A stretch of 64,000 nucleotides of DNA from positions 22,706,028 to 22,770,027 of the forward strand of contig CM042966.1 in NCBI GenBank assembly GCA_023678885.1, read 5' to 3'. Origin of the DNA: Pogostemon cablin. Its lineage: Eukaryota > Streptophyta > Magnoliopsida > Lamiales > Lamiaceae. Positions 10,690-22,938 of this stretch are shown one piece after another. Made by a program: the position numbers and the translations under genes. The first letter of the stretch is position 1. Every line of letters begins with the position of its first letter. Below the pieces are notes generated by a model, which was not told the origin of the DNA, searched no databases, and saw only the letters and a list, made by a program, of their open reading frames with translations.

Positions 10690-11114
10690 TTGTTTATTTA
10701 TCTACGATATGAATAAATGTTTGATTTTGTGAAATTGTCTTTACTTGGTTTTCATATAAAGAATTTGAATTCAGTTTCTATGCATTTACGGATGGATACT
10801 CCATTTCATTTAAATGACATGGTCATAGTAATGAATGATGGAGCTATAATCTGTTGTTGTATGTTGGTGACAATTTGTACACTCTTAAATCATGTTTATC
10901 CCACGGATGCAACAAATAGTAATTAATTACGCGTCTTCTAATCCTATTAAGAGAAAGACTCTTATGGAAATGATTAGATAGATGATGAATTATTTGGAAT
11001 TACTAGATTCATTTTATGGGTATGACCTAGAAATAGCATGTCATATAATGGTTCACGTTAACCAATCGATCGAACGCCAACAAATGGGTATGCCCTAGAA
11101 ACAGCATGTCGTAT
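10690..11114 (+). pseudogene. Ty1/copia integrase fragment with internal duplication
   Basis: The frame near 10945-11060 encodes KRKTLMEMIR, a stop, then MMNYLELLDSFYGYDLEIA. This matches the copia integrase segment after the catalytic Glu (pattern NRTLLEMVRSMM...LPxxFWGYALETA). A second, partly repeated copy begins at 11083 and reads GYALETACRIW. The catalytic Asp and Glu residues are not clearly preserved upstream. Decay includes at least one nonsense codon. Confidence 0.6.
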
Positions 11115-12474
11115 TTGGAATTAGTTGTATTGTATACTAAAAGTCTAGCTTTAGTATGAACAATATTATAATAATTTATTTGAAATGAGAATCATATGAG
11201 CAAATGATTGAGTCTTATAATTTAGTTATATGTTCGATGCAATAGTCCACTTACTTTATACTGTAGATAATATGTTGTACGACAACATGTTAAAGATCAT
11301 ATTATCGGTTTCCTTATAAAGTATAAACAAGTGCTCACAACCGAGATAGACGGGGACTCTCTATCAGGATGGTTGTAGTGTGATTTGGTATTAGTTTGTG
11401 TTGACTATAGAATCACATTAGTGCGCTTTGTGTATATTGAGCAGGACCGCTTGAGATCGTTCGACTTATACTAACTTATAGGAGAACTTGATCTCAGTTA
11501 TTATGGATGTTCGTGCTCTTAATCCCTATACAATAACCTTGACACGTAAGGCAATCGTATTTCTTTGATTCATCAATGGGTGAGATTTACATGTAATTAA
11601 ATCAATAAACTCGGTGAGTTGGGAAATAGTGTTGTCTCTATGGTGAGTTGTTGATTGTAGAAGGAATCCGTGTCCGTTGTAGGTTGATGATGTCCCCTTG
11701 AAGAGCTCATAAGGATTATCATGTAAACCTTGCAGGTGAATTTATTCCGGTATGATAATGAGGTTGAGTGGTACTACTCTCGGATGAGATATTAATTAAT
11801 GGAGTTGTCAGTAACTTAATTAATTAATGGGCGTTGTATATCTTAAACATGGGGAGACTGTCGAGCTCATAATAAGAATGAGCACATAACGTAATTATGG
11901 TATTAAAACGGTAGTGCAGTAATAATATTTTAGTGGTATATATTATTATTATTATTGGACTTAAGTATAAGCTTTGGGCTAAGCTTGGATACTTAAGCCT
12001 AATGGAGGCCCAACTCTAATTTCTCCTCATGGTCCCTGCTATAGCCCATATATAAGTCATCTCACCAAACCAAAAACCCTAATAGAACATGCCTAACACT
12101 TTGAAGAGGGTGATAGAACAGCATATTGAGAAGATCTCGAATATCGTCGCCCACACGACGTCGAGATTGGACTTAGGAATACAGCAGAAGATAGGAAGGT
12201 TGTTTGCTGCTGTTGTCCGTCAAATTCCACGATTTTTATAAGATCTTGTAGAAGTCATAATTCGATGTGTTATATACTGATGGAAAGCCACTGAAGAGAG
12301 GATCATTTTGACATGTAGATCACTCAAATCGGAGATCAGATGAGAGAGTTATGCCACAAACGGTAAGGCTACGCAGGCTGCCGGCGAGAATCTTTCTTCT
12401 TCAACATACCCTAGTGAAAGGTAATACGTTTCTTGTTTTCATGCTTCCGCTGACTGTTAGAAACATATGGAACC
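11115..12474 (+). mobile_element. LTR-like block, probably a copia solo LTR (boundaries approximate)
   Basis: About 1.3 kb without coding potential. It has a second diverged copy in reverse orientation at about 37893-39130. Shared landmarks are TTACTTTATACTGTAGATAATATG, a segment ending GATTTGGTATTAGTTTGTG, and TTATTATGGATGTTCG. A TATA-like CCCATATATAAGTC lies near 12046. The block interrupts the integrase fragment: GTTAACCAA...CGATCGG follows again at about 12479. Exact ends and target duplication could not be fixed. Confidence 0.55.
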
Positions 12475-12522
12475 GTAACATTTCACGTTAACCAAACGAT
12501 CGGATGCCAGCACTTAGCACTC

Positions 12523-13774
12523 GGATCAACACCAACAGGAGGTTGTACTACTGTATTAGGATTACTCCATGAAAACTCCAGTCTCCTTGGTTGTTGATAA
12601 TTACCAGGGGGACCACGATTATTGAAGTTCCCTTGATAATTCTGGTTTCCTTAATTTTGGAACCTCGTTCCTTGAATACTTTGACCCATGGCGTAGTTTG
12701 CCTCTTCCAATTCCTCTTGGGTAGCTCCTTCATTACAAACATCCTGCTGGATAATTGGTACTCGCTAAGCTATGTCAGCAATCTACTTTTGCTGAGACTA
12801 AAGTAACTTGTTGATATTAGCCAAACTAGAGAAGATCTCATCTTCTCTACTCGACTTAACCATAGTATGCTCAACCTGCGCTACTTTTCCAAGAACGTAA
12901 GTGCCTCTCACTCTATCAGTTGGTCAATCTCTTGAATTCAGCGAAATATCCTCAAAGAGCTTTTCAGCCTCAACGGATGACTTTACAAGCAGTGCTCTAT
13001 TTGACGAAGCATCTAGTAAAACTAGAGAATCACAATCCAATCTGTTGTAGAAAATACTGATGTATTGAGCTTTAGATAGCCCATGTTGTGGACACTTTCT
13101 AAGCATGTCCTTGAATCTGCCCCAAGTCTCATGAAATTTCTCATTATCACTGAGAGAAAATTGATTGATTTCTTGTTTCATCTTAAACATCTTTGAAGGT
13201 GTCATGTATCTCTCCAAGAACTTCAATTTCAATTGCTCCCAGGTAGTGCATTCTGCAGCATTAAGAGTAACGTACCAATCTCTCGCTTTTTCAGTAAACG
13301 AGACTTAAATAGGATGATCCTCCTCGAATCTTCATGATCTCCTGCGTTCTTTTGTGTGCTTGCATACCCTAGAAATTTATTCAGATGCTGCTGAGGATCT
13401 TCAAAGGTTCCCCTTGAGAAGGGTCTCCTTTCAATCATGCTGATCAGAGCAGGGTGAAGATCAAAATCAGCTCCGACCCCTCTTACTCCTAACAGCCCTA
13501 CATTGTCTCCTCCATTGTTCTTAAAGACTTCACGAATGGCAAGATTATCCGGATTCGCCTGGTCTAAATTGGCCATGTTGATTGCTTCTGCTTCCAACTT
13601 GTCTCCGGTTGCAGCTTCAATCGCTTCCGAGTTCAGCTCGTTAACTTCAACTCCTAGATTAAGAGCTTCAGTTGGTTCCACGTTCTTGTTCTTCTTCTTC
13701 TTTTTCTTCCTCAACGATGCACTAATCTCCAGATTATAAGGTGCTAAATCTCCTACATTTGATCTAGTGATCAT
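12523..13774 (-). pseudogene. Athila gag (copy C), frameshifted and truncated
   Basis: The likely start is the ATG at 13772-13774 (MITRSNVGDLAPYN), followed by a lysine-rich stretch. Then come HPALISMIERRPFSRGTFED and QHLNKFLGYAST. After a frameshift near 13232 the gag core continues as FLERYMTPSKMFKMKQEI, RCPQHGLSKAQYISIFYNRL-like residues (here KCPQHGL) and LLDASSNRALL. A further segment at 12548-12742 continues the zinc-poor, Arg/Gly-rich tail. Gag forms the virus-like particle in the cytoplasm. The frame is broken at least twice and the 3' part is lost, so it is a pseudogene. Confidence 0.83.
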
Positions 13775-13862
13775 ACACCTAAGAAAAATAAGCGTTAGAA
13801 AATAAAGACAAAAATAAAATAGTCTCAATTAAACTAGAAATAATAAATTAATAATTAATGTC

Positions 13863-13881
13863 GTCCCTGGAAACGGCGCCA
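13863..13881 (-). other. retrotransposon primer-binding site
   Basis: On the minus strand it reads TGGCGCCGTTTCCAGGGAC, a few bases downstream of the LTR end. This is the tRNA-Asp-type primer-binding site commonly seen in Athila elements. It primes minus-strand DNA synthesis. Confidence 0.8.
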
Positions 13882-13887
13882 AGAACT

Positions 13888-15270
13888 TGATGAACGTTTT
13901 CTCAACACACAATATTAATCTCCAAGTGTGAAGAATGCTATTGTAGCTTTGGTAAGCGACCAAGTGATTATCGAACCGAATAGACGTATTATTATCAATT
14001 TAATTATAATCTACCTTACTAAGGCTAGTTGTCAATATAATTGTGTGGAATTAAGTAACTAATAAACAATTAATTTAAATAGCAATTAAAATAAACAAGC
14101 AGTGGAGATTAAACGAAAGTGAATAAGTGAGAAATTAGGTAGTCCTTCGGGCCATCCAGTTTTACTTATTAACTTCCCTTCCGTGTATCAATGTCCGACT
14201 CTGCCTTGTGGAGTATGGACGACATACTAAACCATGTAAATCTACTCTATAGACACAAGTAAATAAGTGTGTGACACGTGTGAATATCCTTGGAGCAATA
14301 GATATAATTCACCCCTCTTTCTACGTACTATCAGTATCAATTATTTCCCGTGCACTAAGTACTCTAACCCGATATGATCTCCCTTTATGGGTACTATGAA
14401 ATTATTCTCCTTATCCTATTTATTAACCTGAATAAGATTCAATTAACAAGTATTTATATAAGATAGTTCTAGTGAGACTTTGAAGTCCCCTCACTTAGAA
14501 TCATAACATGTAATCATACTCAGCAGTGAACGCACTCAATCAATAATCAAGATATGTATTTAGACTCTACATAATAATTAATGATGCACAAAACAACTCT
14601 GAGTATGAATTAAAAACGCATAGTCTTATATAAAATAAACCACAAGTGGTGTTGTATGGAGTATACACATGGAAGTTCAATTAACTCAAAAAACCTTCAT
14701 AAAGCCTAGAACTACCAAAGTGGTTCTAGCCCATGATTGATAGAAGAACAATCATGGTGGTTGGATAGATCTTATCCATAGTCTTGAAAATTACAAGATA
14801 AATTAGGATGCGAAGTAAACCCTAGATGCAGGCGTCGTCGCGTCTCTCTCCATCTTGAATCTTCACTTTGTTCTCACTTGATTCGACAGAGGAATCTCTC
14901 TCCACAACTCCGTGATCGAATCATTTCTGTAAATTTTTAGGCTTTTGGTTTGACCACGATTCGACCATCACTCCTGGTCGAACCACAATGTCGTGGTAGA
15001 ACCGTGCTACAACAACTTTCGGATGCTTGATTCGACCAGAACCGGTGGTCGAACCACCTTACCTTTGGTCAAACAAGGTGCTAAAACACCCTTTTTTCAG
15101 TTCCAAGCAATTATGTCCTGTTTTCCTTCGAAAATCCACTCAAACGGCCTCATATGCACCTGATTCGTGACTTTCCACTACATATCTCGATTTATCTTAG
15201 CTTAAGATTAAATCATACATCATTATCACCGAAATCAGTGCTTATATTACGTGAATGTATACACTCATCA
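13888..15270 (-). mobile_element. Athila 5' LTR (copy C), 1383 bp
   Basis: It begins TGATGAACGTTTTCTCAACA and ends TACACTCATCA. The termini TGATGA/TCATCA are inverted, as in the other copies. It is shorter than the other LTRs (1383 against 1542-1601 bp). The TTCGACC/GGTCGAA cluster is present at about 14948-15080. The region between that cluster and the transcribed part has lost the TATA-like box seen in the other copies. Confidence 0.87.
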
Positions 15271-15759
15271 AGTATGTCATACTCCTTTATTTTGTTGAGA
15301 TATCTCATCTCATCTCTTTTTTTGGCAATAGTTTTAAAATCCTTCATACTTTAATGATATCTTTCATCTCTTCATACTCATTCTTAGATTTTCCTTTGGC
15401 CTTTCTTTTCTCTTTGCCCAATTGGGCAAACACGGTCTTTAGTGTCATCTTCATTATTCGATGATGATGTGTATGCCTCTACGACAGAAATTATGCCTTC
15501 TTATTTCCACGATGATCACAATTATGTTGATTACGCTGCTTGGGACTCATACGTAGAATATTCTACATTCCCAAATAATTGAAAGATTTGTTATTATGAG
15601 TGCTTGACCACAACTTTAGCACCGCCACTAGTATATAAGTGTCACTATGATCACTTTTCTAAATCTCTGTTTGATTATTGTAGAGCCCATTAAACGCGTT
15701 GACTTCTCTTTGAACTGTATAGTAATACATCTTCATAGCTTCACACTATCTAGGTGGAG
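15271..15759 (+). other. region with an unrecognised coding-like tract
   Basis: A frame ending TGA at 15580-15582 encodes SSLFDDDVYAS, then SYFHDDHNYVDYAAWDSYVE. It is acidic and aromatic and lies just upstream of an LTR-like block, so it may be the tail of an unrelated retroelement's internal region. The complementary strand encodes a lysine-rich frame (QLGKEKRKAKGKSKNEYEE). I do not recognise either. Confidence 0.25.
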
Positions 15760-17098
15760 TGTTGGCTAGTCAACATAAATGGGCAAGAATCTCATGGGTG
15801 GGCCATGTAGTCTAAAACATGATAGTGGAGAAGGAATTGCTAAGCATATCACACGTGCCATCAGCCCATTCCCATGTCATAGCAATTGGTACTTTTGGGC
15901 CATGCATGTATATCTCAATTAGGGCCTTAATTAATTATTTATCCATAAGCCCAACAGCCCATCATATGAGTTCACTTCACGCCGTCGCCAACTTTTGGGG
16001 ATTCAGAAATATAACAACCCATCCCTCATGCCTATCAGGCGGACATACTTGCTGCACCCGCCTTCATCCTTCACCACCACTCACCCTTCACCATCACTCA
16101 TCACCATCCACCTACTCGCCGGAGACGGAGATTCCGAGGGAGATCGTAATTGAAGAGACGGAGTCCTCCAAAAGAGTTCTTTATTTTTAGTTATTTATCT
16201 TTGTTATTTTAGTACAATGGTTAGTATTTATTACATCTTTGTGATTTGCCCTCGTAATTCCATGAGCTAAGTTTCTTTGTTGGTAATGTTAGGGCGTTAA
16301 TAAAGATTTGACTATGTGATTTGATTGCCCTAGACTTGGATTTATTATTCTGCAGATTGTTTATTTCCTTATTGAAAAGGATATTTTGAGACTTCATATT
16401 ATTGTGTTTTTGGGTTTTGATTCCTTTAATTATTCTTGACGGTATCACTGATTGATAGTTAATAAGATTCTCTATTTCTGCATAATAATTGTTGTTTCCT
16501 GTGACAGTCTTAGCGGATTGACCTATAATACCTAAGAGTTTTAGACAATCAATTTGGAATATTAAGTACTTGGTAAAACATCATTATTAGGTAATTGGTA
16601 AGAAGACAAAAGAGATTAACAATCGCATACCTAGAAAGGGAAGTCTAGTGCTCTAGCCTTTAATGGAATTTAGTATTAAGTACCTACCTATAGAGGGAGA
16701 GAAAGTTAATTTCTTATTGATTCTAGGATTTGCAGCTCATTATAAGTGTTAGATCTTACCCGATCAAGGTAGTCTAACTAGGCTTAGTGATCCTCTTATA
16801 AACGTTTGCAAGTAATTAATTTAGGTCTAGATAAATTAGTCGCATAGTTAAGCTGTTTGCCCGAGCATTACCAATTCTCCATCTTTGAACTTTTAAATCG
16901 TATTCTCTGCGTGATTTATTTTATTTGCTTAATTTAATTGTTTAATTTTAGTTTAATTAGTTTAATTAATAATCCATTCAAAAAACCCCAGAGTTGTCTT
17001 GCATTTGAATTATCATATAGAATTATTTATTAAATTTATAACTATCTCATGGGAACGATATTTCACTTGGTAACTCGCACTGCAATCGATCCCTTACA
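15760..17098 (+). mobile_element. LTR-like block of a second gypsy-type family
   Basis: It starts TGTTGGCTAGTCAACA, a palindrome. It runs through a C-rich segment (16060-16140) and the stretch GGGAACGATATTTCACTTGG, and ends CGATCCCTTACA. The end is the type found in plant gypsy LTRs (GATxxCACTTGGTxxCxCGCACTGC). Its 5-bp flanks do not match, so either the boundaries are off or it is truncated. The 123-codon open frame at 15819-16190 lies in the LTR and has no protein-like features. Confidence 0.45.
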
Positions 17099-17119
17099 CT
17101 TGAGAATGAAAGAAAATAG

Positions 17120-18123
17120 CGATCAATTGTGCAAGAAGCTCATTTTCTGCATCGGTGTATCTTGAATCATATGTTGATTTTGTAGGTCCAAAATATTTAC
17201 TTCAACATCAGAATTTTTATCCACACCAAGATTCATTTTCTCAATCCCCAGTGGAGACGAATGTGGAGGAAAAGGGGAATTTTGACTAGAAGATTGAGTT
17301 TCACACTCTTTATCACTGTTTTTTCCTTTTGCAATAGTTTTTTTTACGAGTTTGAAAAATTTCCGACTGAACTTGGACGTGGAAAACCAAAGGATGAGGG
17401 TGACGAAAATGAATATTGATAATATTTTGGCGGATACAAGAAATACGAAGCTCCGGGAGAATCCATTGGATTCATTTGGGGATTTGAACATATTGAAAAT
17501 TTTGGGGGAGTTATATTTGAATTTGTTATATAGAAGTTTGGGTTTTGAGATGATGAATTGTCATTCAAATTGGAATTAAACTACTTAATCCAAAAATTTT
17601 CATCCATTGTGAATATTTGTTGAAACTTCAAATTTGTGAAGGTATTAAAATGGGAGTGGTGTCGAAAAACTACAAATACTTCTATTTATAGAAGTATTTA
17701 TCAAAAAAAATTGTGCATAGAACTGTTGAAATTTTAACGTTATTTTGAATTTAATACGTTACACTAAAGCTGCAAATAGACGTTAGAAATAATTTTTTTT
17801 TTTTTAAAAAGAATTTTATCCTAAAATAAACATTCAAATAAATTGAATGAAAATTTAAACAAAAAAAGGAGTGAAGTGGTGGGGACCGTGGGGTATTGGA
17901 TTGTGGTGTTTGAAAAAAATATCAAATTTATGATAGGAGCCCACTTTTTTTAAAATTTTGCAGATACAAATATTTATACTCAAATTTCTCTCTCATATTT
18001 GTACCACCAACTCTCAATGGAGTTGTACCTCAAAAGTGAGATACAAAATTTTTCCACTTTGAATTTGTATCTCCTAGTGGAGGTGCTCTTAGGATTTGTA
18101 CCTCCTATTGGAGGTGCTCTTAG
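17120..18123 (-). mobile_element. 5' end of a PIF/Harbinger-type element
   Basis: The right edge carries a terminal repeat, read on the minus strand as CTAAGAGCACCTCCAATAGG. A second copy 44 bp inside reads AGAGCACCTCCACTAGGAG. Such GAGCAYCTCCAATRGGAG ends are seen in plant Harbinger elements. An AT-rich leader (17570-18060) precedes a reading frame that starts at 17568. The element is truncated at about 17120 against the LTR-like block. Confidence 0.55.
17123..17568 (-). pseudogene. Harbinger ORF1-like N-terminal fragment (trihelix/GST-T3-like)
   Basis: The frame starts MNDNSSSQNPNFY and is rich in Asn, Pro, Ser, Phe and Tyr (NPQMNPMDSPGASYFLYPPK, then YYQYSFSSPSSFGFPRPSS). This is the composition of the N-terminus of the plant Harbinger-associated DNA-binding ORF1, often annotated as 'glutathione S-transferase T3-like'. 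After a frameshift near 17345 the second frame gives KKTIAKGKNSDKECETQSSS, SQNSPFPPHSSPLG and NSDVEVNILDLQ. The Myb/trihelix domain that would follow is missing because of the truncation. Assignment rests on remembered composition and motif order, so confidence is moderate. Confidence 0.5.
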
Positions 18124-21100
18124 TAGCACTTGATTACCCTTTTAAATTTATTGAAATTGAAGAATAAGGAAAAGGTATTCGAATCTTCAAATAATTTGAA
18201 TTTTATGTGAATAGTTTGTCAATACTTAAAGACAAAAAGTAATATAAATATAAGCTTGAAAAAATATTAATTTAAAAAGAATTATGAATTTTGGAAAACC
18301 CTTAGTTTTACTTAATTAAATTTAAACGTGATTCATGTGAAAATTTATAGTCGAATTAATTACAAAAAATAATGAATTTAAGTAAAAACTTATTTAAGGT
18401 TTAAAAAATTAACTATTGAATTAAAATTTTAACATATAATTCTTAATAAAGATCAAAGTTAACTTGCAGCGGAAAATAAGAATGTATAGCTCGTGCGTTA
18501 TAATAAATTTACAAAAATATCATTCATGAACTCAATTATTTAATTAAACCATTTATAATAGATCTTTCTTGAAAGCTTCCCATGACTCAATCTCCGCCAC
18601 ATCCAATTATGCACGTTATCTGTAAGAGGAAAAAGATGTAGGGTGAGAACATGTGGGGGTGTACTCAGTAGGGGATTTACTGTCAGATTGCACAATTGAA
18701 AATAATTTCATATCTTGAGAAATGAACACAATGTACTGTAAAAGAAAATGGAATTAACCCATAGTCAAGTCGCCCGAGAGCACTCGTTATTCAATATGTC
18801 AGGTCGCCCGAGGGCGCTCATAATTTAATACGTCAAAGTCATGCAAATGTGTTCGTCTTTTATGGCAATAATACCAACTGTACGTACAGATTTCCGGTCA
18901 CCGATCTTAAGTAACTTGTGCATGCACATCCATAATATATCAAACAATGTAATCAAGTTCAATATAAAAATTATCACAGTAAGCCGCCCACCATAATGCA
19001 ACGAATGTAACGATATGTAACTAGTGATGATGAAGATGATAATGATGATGAAAATGAGTGATGTAGTTGTTGCATTTCCTTGAAATCCTTGATACCTTCA
19101 TAGATTTAATCCTTACCTAGTATTCCTAAAATAAGTATATCATAGGGAATTACAACCTCAGTTTCTATGGTAAAAATATAAGGAGGCCTATAATATCATA
19201 ACCTTGATGATTGTTAACCTATTAAGAATTATTAATATTAAGAATATTCTTAAGATATATATTCAAGGTTTAAAGTACTCCCTCCGTCCATCCTTAATGT
19301 ATCCATTTGCTTTTTGCACGTAGATTAAGGGGTATTATTATTTTATGTGTAGTAGGTAGTTGTATTAGTGGAGGGTGTGGGTTCTATAGTCAAAAAGGGA
19401 AATGGATAGATTAAGGTTGAACGACCAAAAATGGTAAAATGGATAGATTGATAGTGGACGGAGGGAGTAGTTAAAGTGAGACATCATGTCACGTATTATG
19501 ATAAATAATTGATATTTGAGGAAAACTTATATCATGTTCTCTTTTTAGCAAACGATTGATAGTTTACAAAAAATGTACTACTGATCACTCTTTACATAAA
19601 TGGATGCAATTTTTTTTTATAAATTAACTTCAAAGGTAATTCAAATTAAATTATAAAGATAAGTTCAATGTCGTAAGTTTTATGGTTAGAAAGATTTTCA
19701 AATAATTTCACAAAATAAATTAGAAACAATTTAAGTAAAAAGTGTTTCATACGTAAAACTAGTTTTTAGAGGAGTTTGAGAAATATCTATATTCTTAACT
19801 ATAAATTTTACAGGAAAATAAATCAATGTAACATTTTCATATGAGTTTAGAAAACATCTAAATGAACAATTTTCACTTGGAATGTAAGCCAAAGATCTTA
19901 TTACTCAAGTAATCACAAAATGCATAAAGTTCATGAAATGTTTCCAAAGTATCATGCTGTCATAGTTTTGTAAAACATGTATATCTCTCAAACTATTTCA
20001 TGAACTAAAAATTTTTTTTGCATGCATAAACTATACACATATATGAGCATTTTCATGTTTTAATTTACTCAAAAATCATAATTTTAATTAATGTAAAAGA
20101 CATAAAGTTTCAGCAGTGTTTTCTAAGAAACATTGTTGTAGCAGTTTAGAAAATCAACAATATCTCCTTCAATAACGAATGGATTTAAAAGATATTTTAC
20201 ATGCGTATAAAGAACACATAAATGAAAAACCTTTATGTTTAGTGTTTACTGTAAATCGTCTATTTTTGTTGTGAAATGAAAGGATGAAGTTTAGCTTTTT
20301 GTTTCATGCATGCATGCTGTCATAGTCTAGCTTGAAAAACATGGACATATTCTAGAATTTTGATGTTTTTAGTTGCATATACTTGAACCTGAGCAATGTT
20401 TTAGCATGTGAGTTAAAATGTCATATCTTACATTTAAAACATCCATTTTTCACATAACATACACAAAAAATCAACAAAATCATCATGCATTAGCTCCTTC
20501 TCCTTCTCATTTGTATAAATATCATACCTATAAGATATAGTACTGTGAGAAGATTACCTCGAAAGCTTATAAAAGCTTAAATCTTTGTGATGACTTGGAT
20601 GGTGTTGGAAGGATGATTAACCTCCTCCACTTAGTAGTAGTTTCAAGTATTAAAGAGAAGAAGAAAAAAATTAGGATTAATGTAGATTCAAGGTTATTAG
20701 ATGATGTGAAGATTAACATTATTATGTAACTTTTGCTTACCTTTTTGGTGGTGAGATTATTGATGGATGAAACCTTGTTTATTTAGAAGAATATCACAAC
20801 TATGTTGGGAAGATTTCTCAAATATTTCTTAGAGGCGAACCATATTGAGTTGTGTCTCCCAAACACAACTATGCAATTTCATGAAGTGAGTGATCTATTG
20901 TCTTTTTTCTCTTTTCACATTCTATTTGTCTTGTTTTTATTGTCTCATTAGATAGATGAATCTATGATAGATTCCGTACCATTAGTATATCTAGAGTGGA
21001 ATATCACATTATGTGATCACATCTCTAGTATGTGTGGGTATAGGTTCTAAATATTATCTTATTAGTAGTGGAATCTCATGATGGAGTTCATATAATGTAG

Positions 21101-22070
21101 TATAGTAGGTTTTGATCATGAGTATGAAATAGTGAGTGTATCATGTATATCTTTGATTTAATCACATAGTGTATCATTTGGATTTTTAGATGTATGTACA
21201 TGTTCCAAATCATTTATACTTATTGTTTAATGCATGTTCCATAAAATATGTGATCATTGTATGATCAAGAAGATATCCGATTTAATTTCGGTATCAAAAT
21301 GATTTTGAGAAATATTTTGATTGTTCCAAAACGATTTAATTTATGTTCCTCAATCATATTAACATTTTTTCGAGCTTTGATTGCACTTTAATTGTTAAGA
21401 AGTATATTCGATTCAAGTTTTAAAGACTATATATCTCTTGCAAAAGTATATACTTATGACCTCCCACTATAACAATAAATTTATAAATATTATAATAATC
21501 ATTTGATCACCACTAAAATTGAAATCTCTATGACATGGAATATTAGTTCCTATAACTTAGTATCTCTAAATTTAATAAAAGTCTATTTTAGATGAGGTGT
21601 TACAATATATTTTAATTTTATGTCAAATTAATGTGTAAAAAATGTGTGGCGATGTGTGCAGAAGAGTATTAATTTATATGATAGAACATGCGAAAAAGGA
21701 GAGTGAGAGAGAGAATTAATTGAGAAAAGAGAATACATAAAAAGTAAACGAGTTAGGGATTAATATGATTGATATATAGGTGTACATAGGGGTAGTTTTA
21801 AAATTTTGTGTGTGAATTTTGAAAATCAAAGCATGATTTTCATAATCGAAAAAAAACATTGCGAAAATATCACATTGGTAAAATAACCAATAACCACAAG
21901 AAAATAAGATATGAACAACACAAGTAAGGTTGCACATAAAACTGGTTATGCCGCAATACATTGCCCAATTCTTATTACATACGTACCCCTGTGTCCTAAG
22001 TATTTTTGCACGCGTATGTGAGCACGTGGATTTTAAAAAAAAATTATGTATCAAACTACGCAAAATATTA
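18124..22070. other. non-coding repeat-like region
   Basis: I see no supported gene. The segment from about 18460 to 18960 (TTGCAGCGGAAAATAAGAAT, GGGGGTGTACTCAGTAGGGG, paired GTCGCCCGAG motifs at about 18769 and 18805) looks like a retroelement LTR or untranslated region in reverse orientation, but I cannot prove it. A MITE is inserted at 19278-19467. A segment near 21590 reads ATGAGGTGTTACAAT, a possible LTR terminus. Confidence 0.35.
19278..19467. mobile_element. Stowaway-like MITE, 190 bp
   Basis: The left end CTCCCTCCGTCCATCCTTAA and the right end (reverse complement CTCCCTCCGTCCACTATC) are inverted repeats. TA flanks both sides (19276-19277 and 19468-19469). Subterminal parts also pair (AATGTATCCATTT near 19296 against AAATGGATAGATT near 19437). 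It is non-coding. Confidence 0.9.
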
Positions 22071-22933
22071 TTAAAGATAAAAGAAAATAAGAAAGGGGAA
22101 GGAACAAAGGATAAAGATGATGAGGCGATGGCAAAGCCAAAAAAGAGTCAAAGAGCTAAACAGGTGGCCCAAAATAAAAAGCCCTAGCAAGAGCTTTAAT
22201 ATAAACGTGAATAATTTAAAACTAAGGATTTTTTTTGTAAACATATTCCAAATATTCAGAGCGCCGGCTTCAGCTTGTTTAGCATTACCGGAACGGGTAA
22301 CTGGTTTAGAAGTCAAAATATAAGTAACGCCTTTTCTTCTTGATTTTCCACCTTTCAGTTTTATGGCACTACTTTTGAGTCTAGGAAAATTTTCTTCCTG
22401 AGAATTTGCAATCTTCTTGCCCAAATCATCTTTCAGATTGAGTTGCATAAAGTTCTTAACACCAAGCAAAACATGTTGAGTATGAAGGGATTGCACCACC
22501 TTCATCGCAGTAATCTATTCTGATTGCACTGATTCAGCATAATCGGGCTCATGAGCAGTTTGCTGTAAGTCCATTGTATCTGTAACAAGCTTGCGAAAGT
22601 CCGAAGCAATGGTATGAATGACAGCTTTAAGAAGGTCAGTCAAGGCAGTTAAATCCACTCGTAGAGCGGACTGAGCCATCAAAGAATCCTTGTCTATGGA
22701 AGAAGCCTCCATATATGTTAAATCCATCAGGTTTAGGTTTAGGTAATGCTCCTACCCAAGCAGTTCGACAGCCGCCTCCACAATCGAAGGCGGACTAATT
22801 TGATCACAATGAGAAGGGGAAACTGTCCCAACATCCTTAGCAACCTGCTGCTGTGGAGGCTCAACACATACAGCAATTTCGGACTCAATAACAACAGACA
22901 CATCATCAACATCCAACGATTCTAACCTGTTAG
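22071..22933 (-). pseudogene. L1-type LINE ORF1, C-terminal part
   Basis: Two frames on the minus strand. At 22515-22727 a frame encodes MDLTYMEASSIDKDSLMAQS and a helical segment (DLTALTDLLKAVIHTIASDF). At 22505 a second frame encodes NFMQLNLKDDLGKKIANSQ and the basic SRRKGVTYILTSKPVTRSG, typical of the tail of plant L1 ORF1 proteins. The 5' part of the same ORF1 is found at 34815-35956. The two were one sequence before the 11.9-kb Athila element inserted between 22938 and 34810. No ORF2 follows at the left. Confidence 0.65.
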
Positions 22934-22938
22934 ATAGC
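22934..22938. repeat. left target-site duplication ATAGC
   Basis: The five bases ATAGC before the TG of the 3' LTR are repeated exactly at 34810-34814. Confidence 0.93.

Larger units (their letters stand above)
9542..11114 (+). mobile_element. degenerate Ty1/copia retrotransposon remnant
   Basis: Left part (9542-10180): non-coding, with an internal repeat of about 109 bp (CAACGGATGAGTTTATTCACGG near 9556 recurs near 9659). Right part: gag-like and integrase-like fragments, listed separately. The order gag then integrase on the plus strand fits copia. No RT domain is present, and no LTR was recognised at the left edge. Confidence 0.6.
12522..15270 (-). mobile_element. 5' end of a minus-strand Athila element (copy C)
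   Basis: From right to left it has a 5' LTR (13888-15270), a primer-binding site, and gag. It is truncated inside gag at about 12522, where it abuts copia sequence. The base order is the same as in the complete element at 22939-34809. No pol or 3' LTR remains, so it is a dead fragment. Confidence 0.85.

Noticed and set aside
13503..13739. Plus-strand frame opposite gag
   Set aside because: It is the complement of a clear minus-strand gag segment. Its poly-Phe run is the reverse of the lysine-rich stretch.
15819..16190. 123-codon frame
   Set aside because: It lies in an LTR-like block. The peptide has no recognisable domain, and the C-rich end explains the openness.
17352..17579. Plus-strand frame opposite the Harbinger ORF1 fragment
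   Set aside because: The minus-strand frame has the expected Asn/Pro/Ser/Tyr composition and a leader plus terminus upstream. The plus-strand frame has no context.
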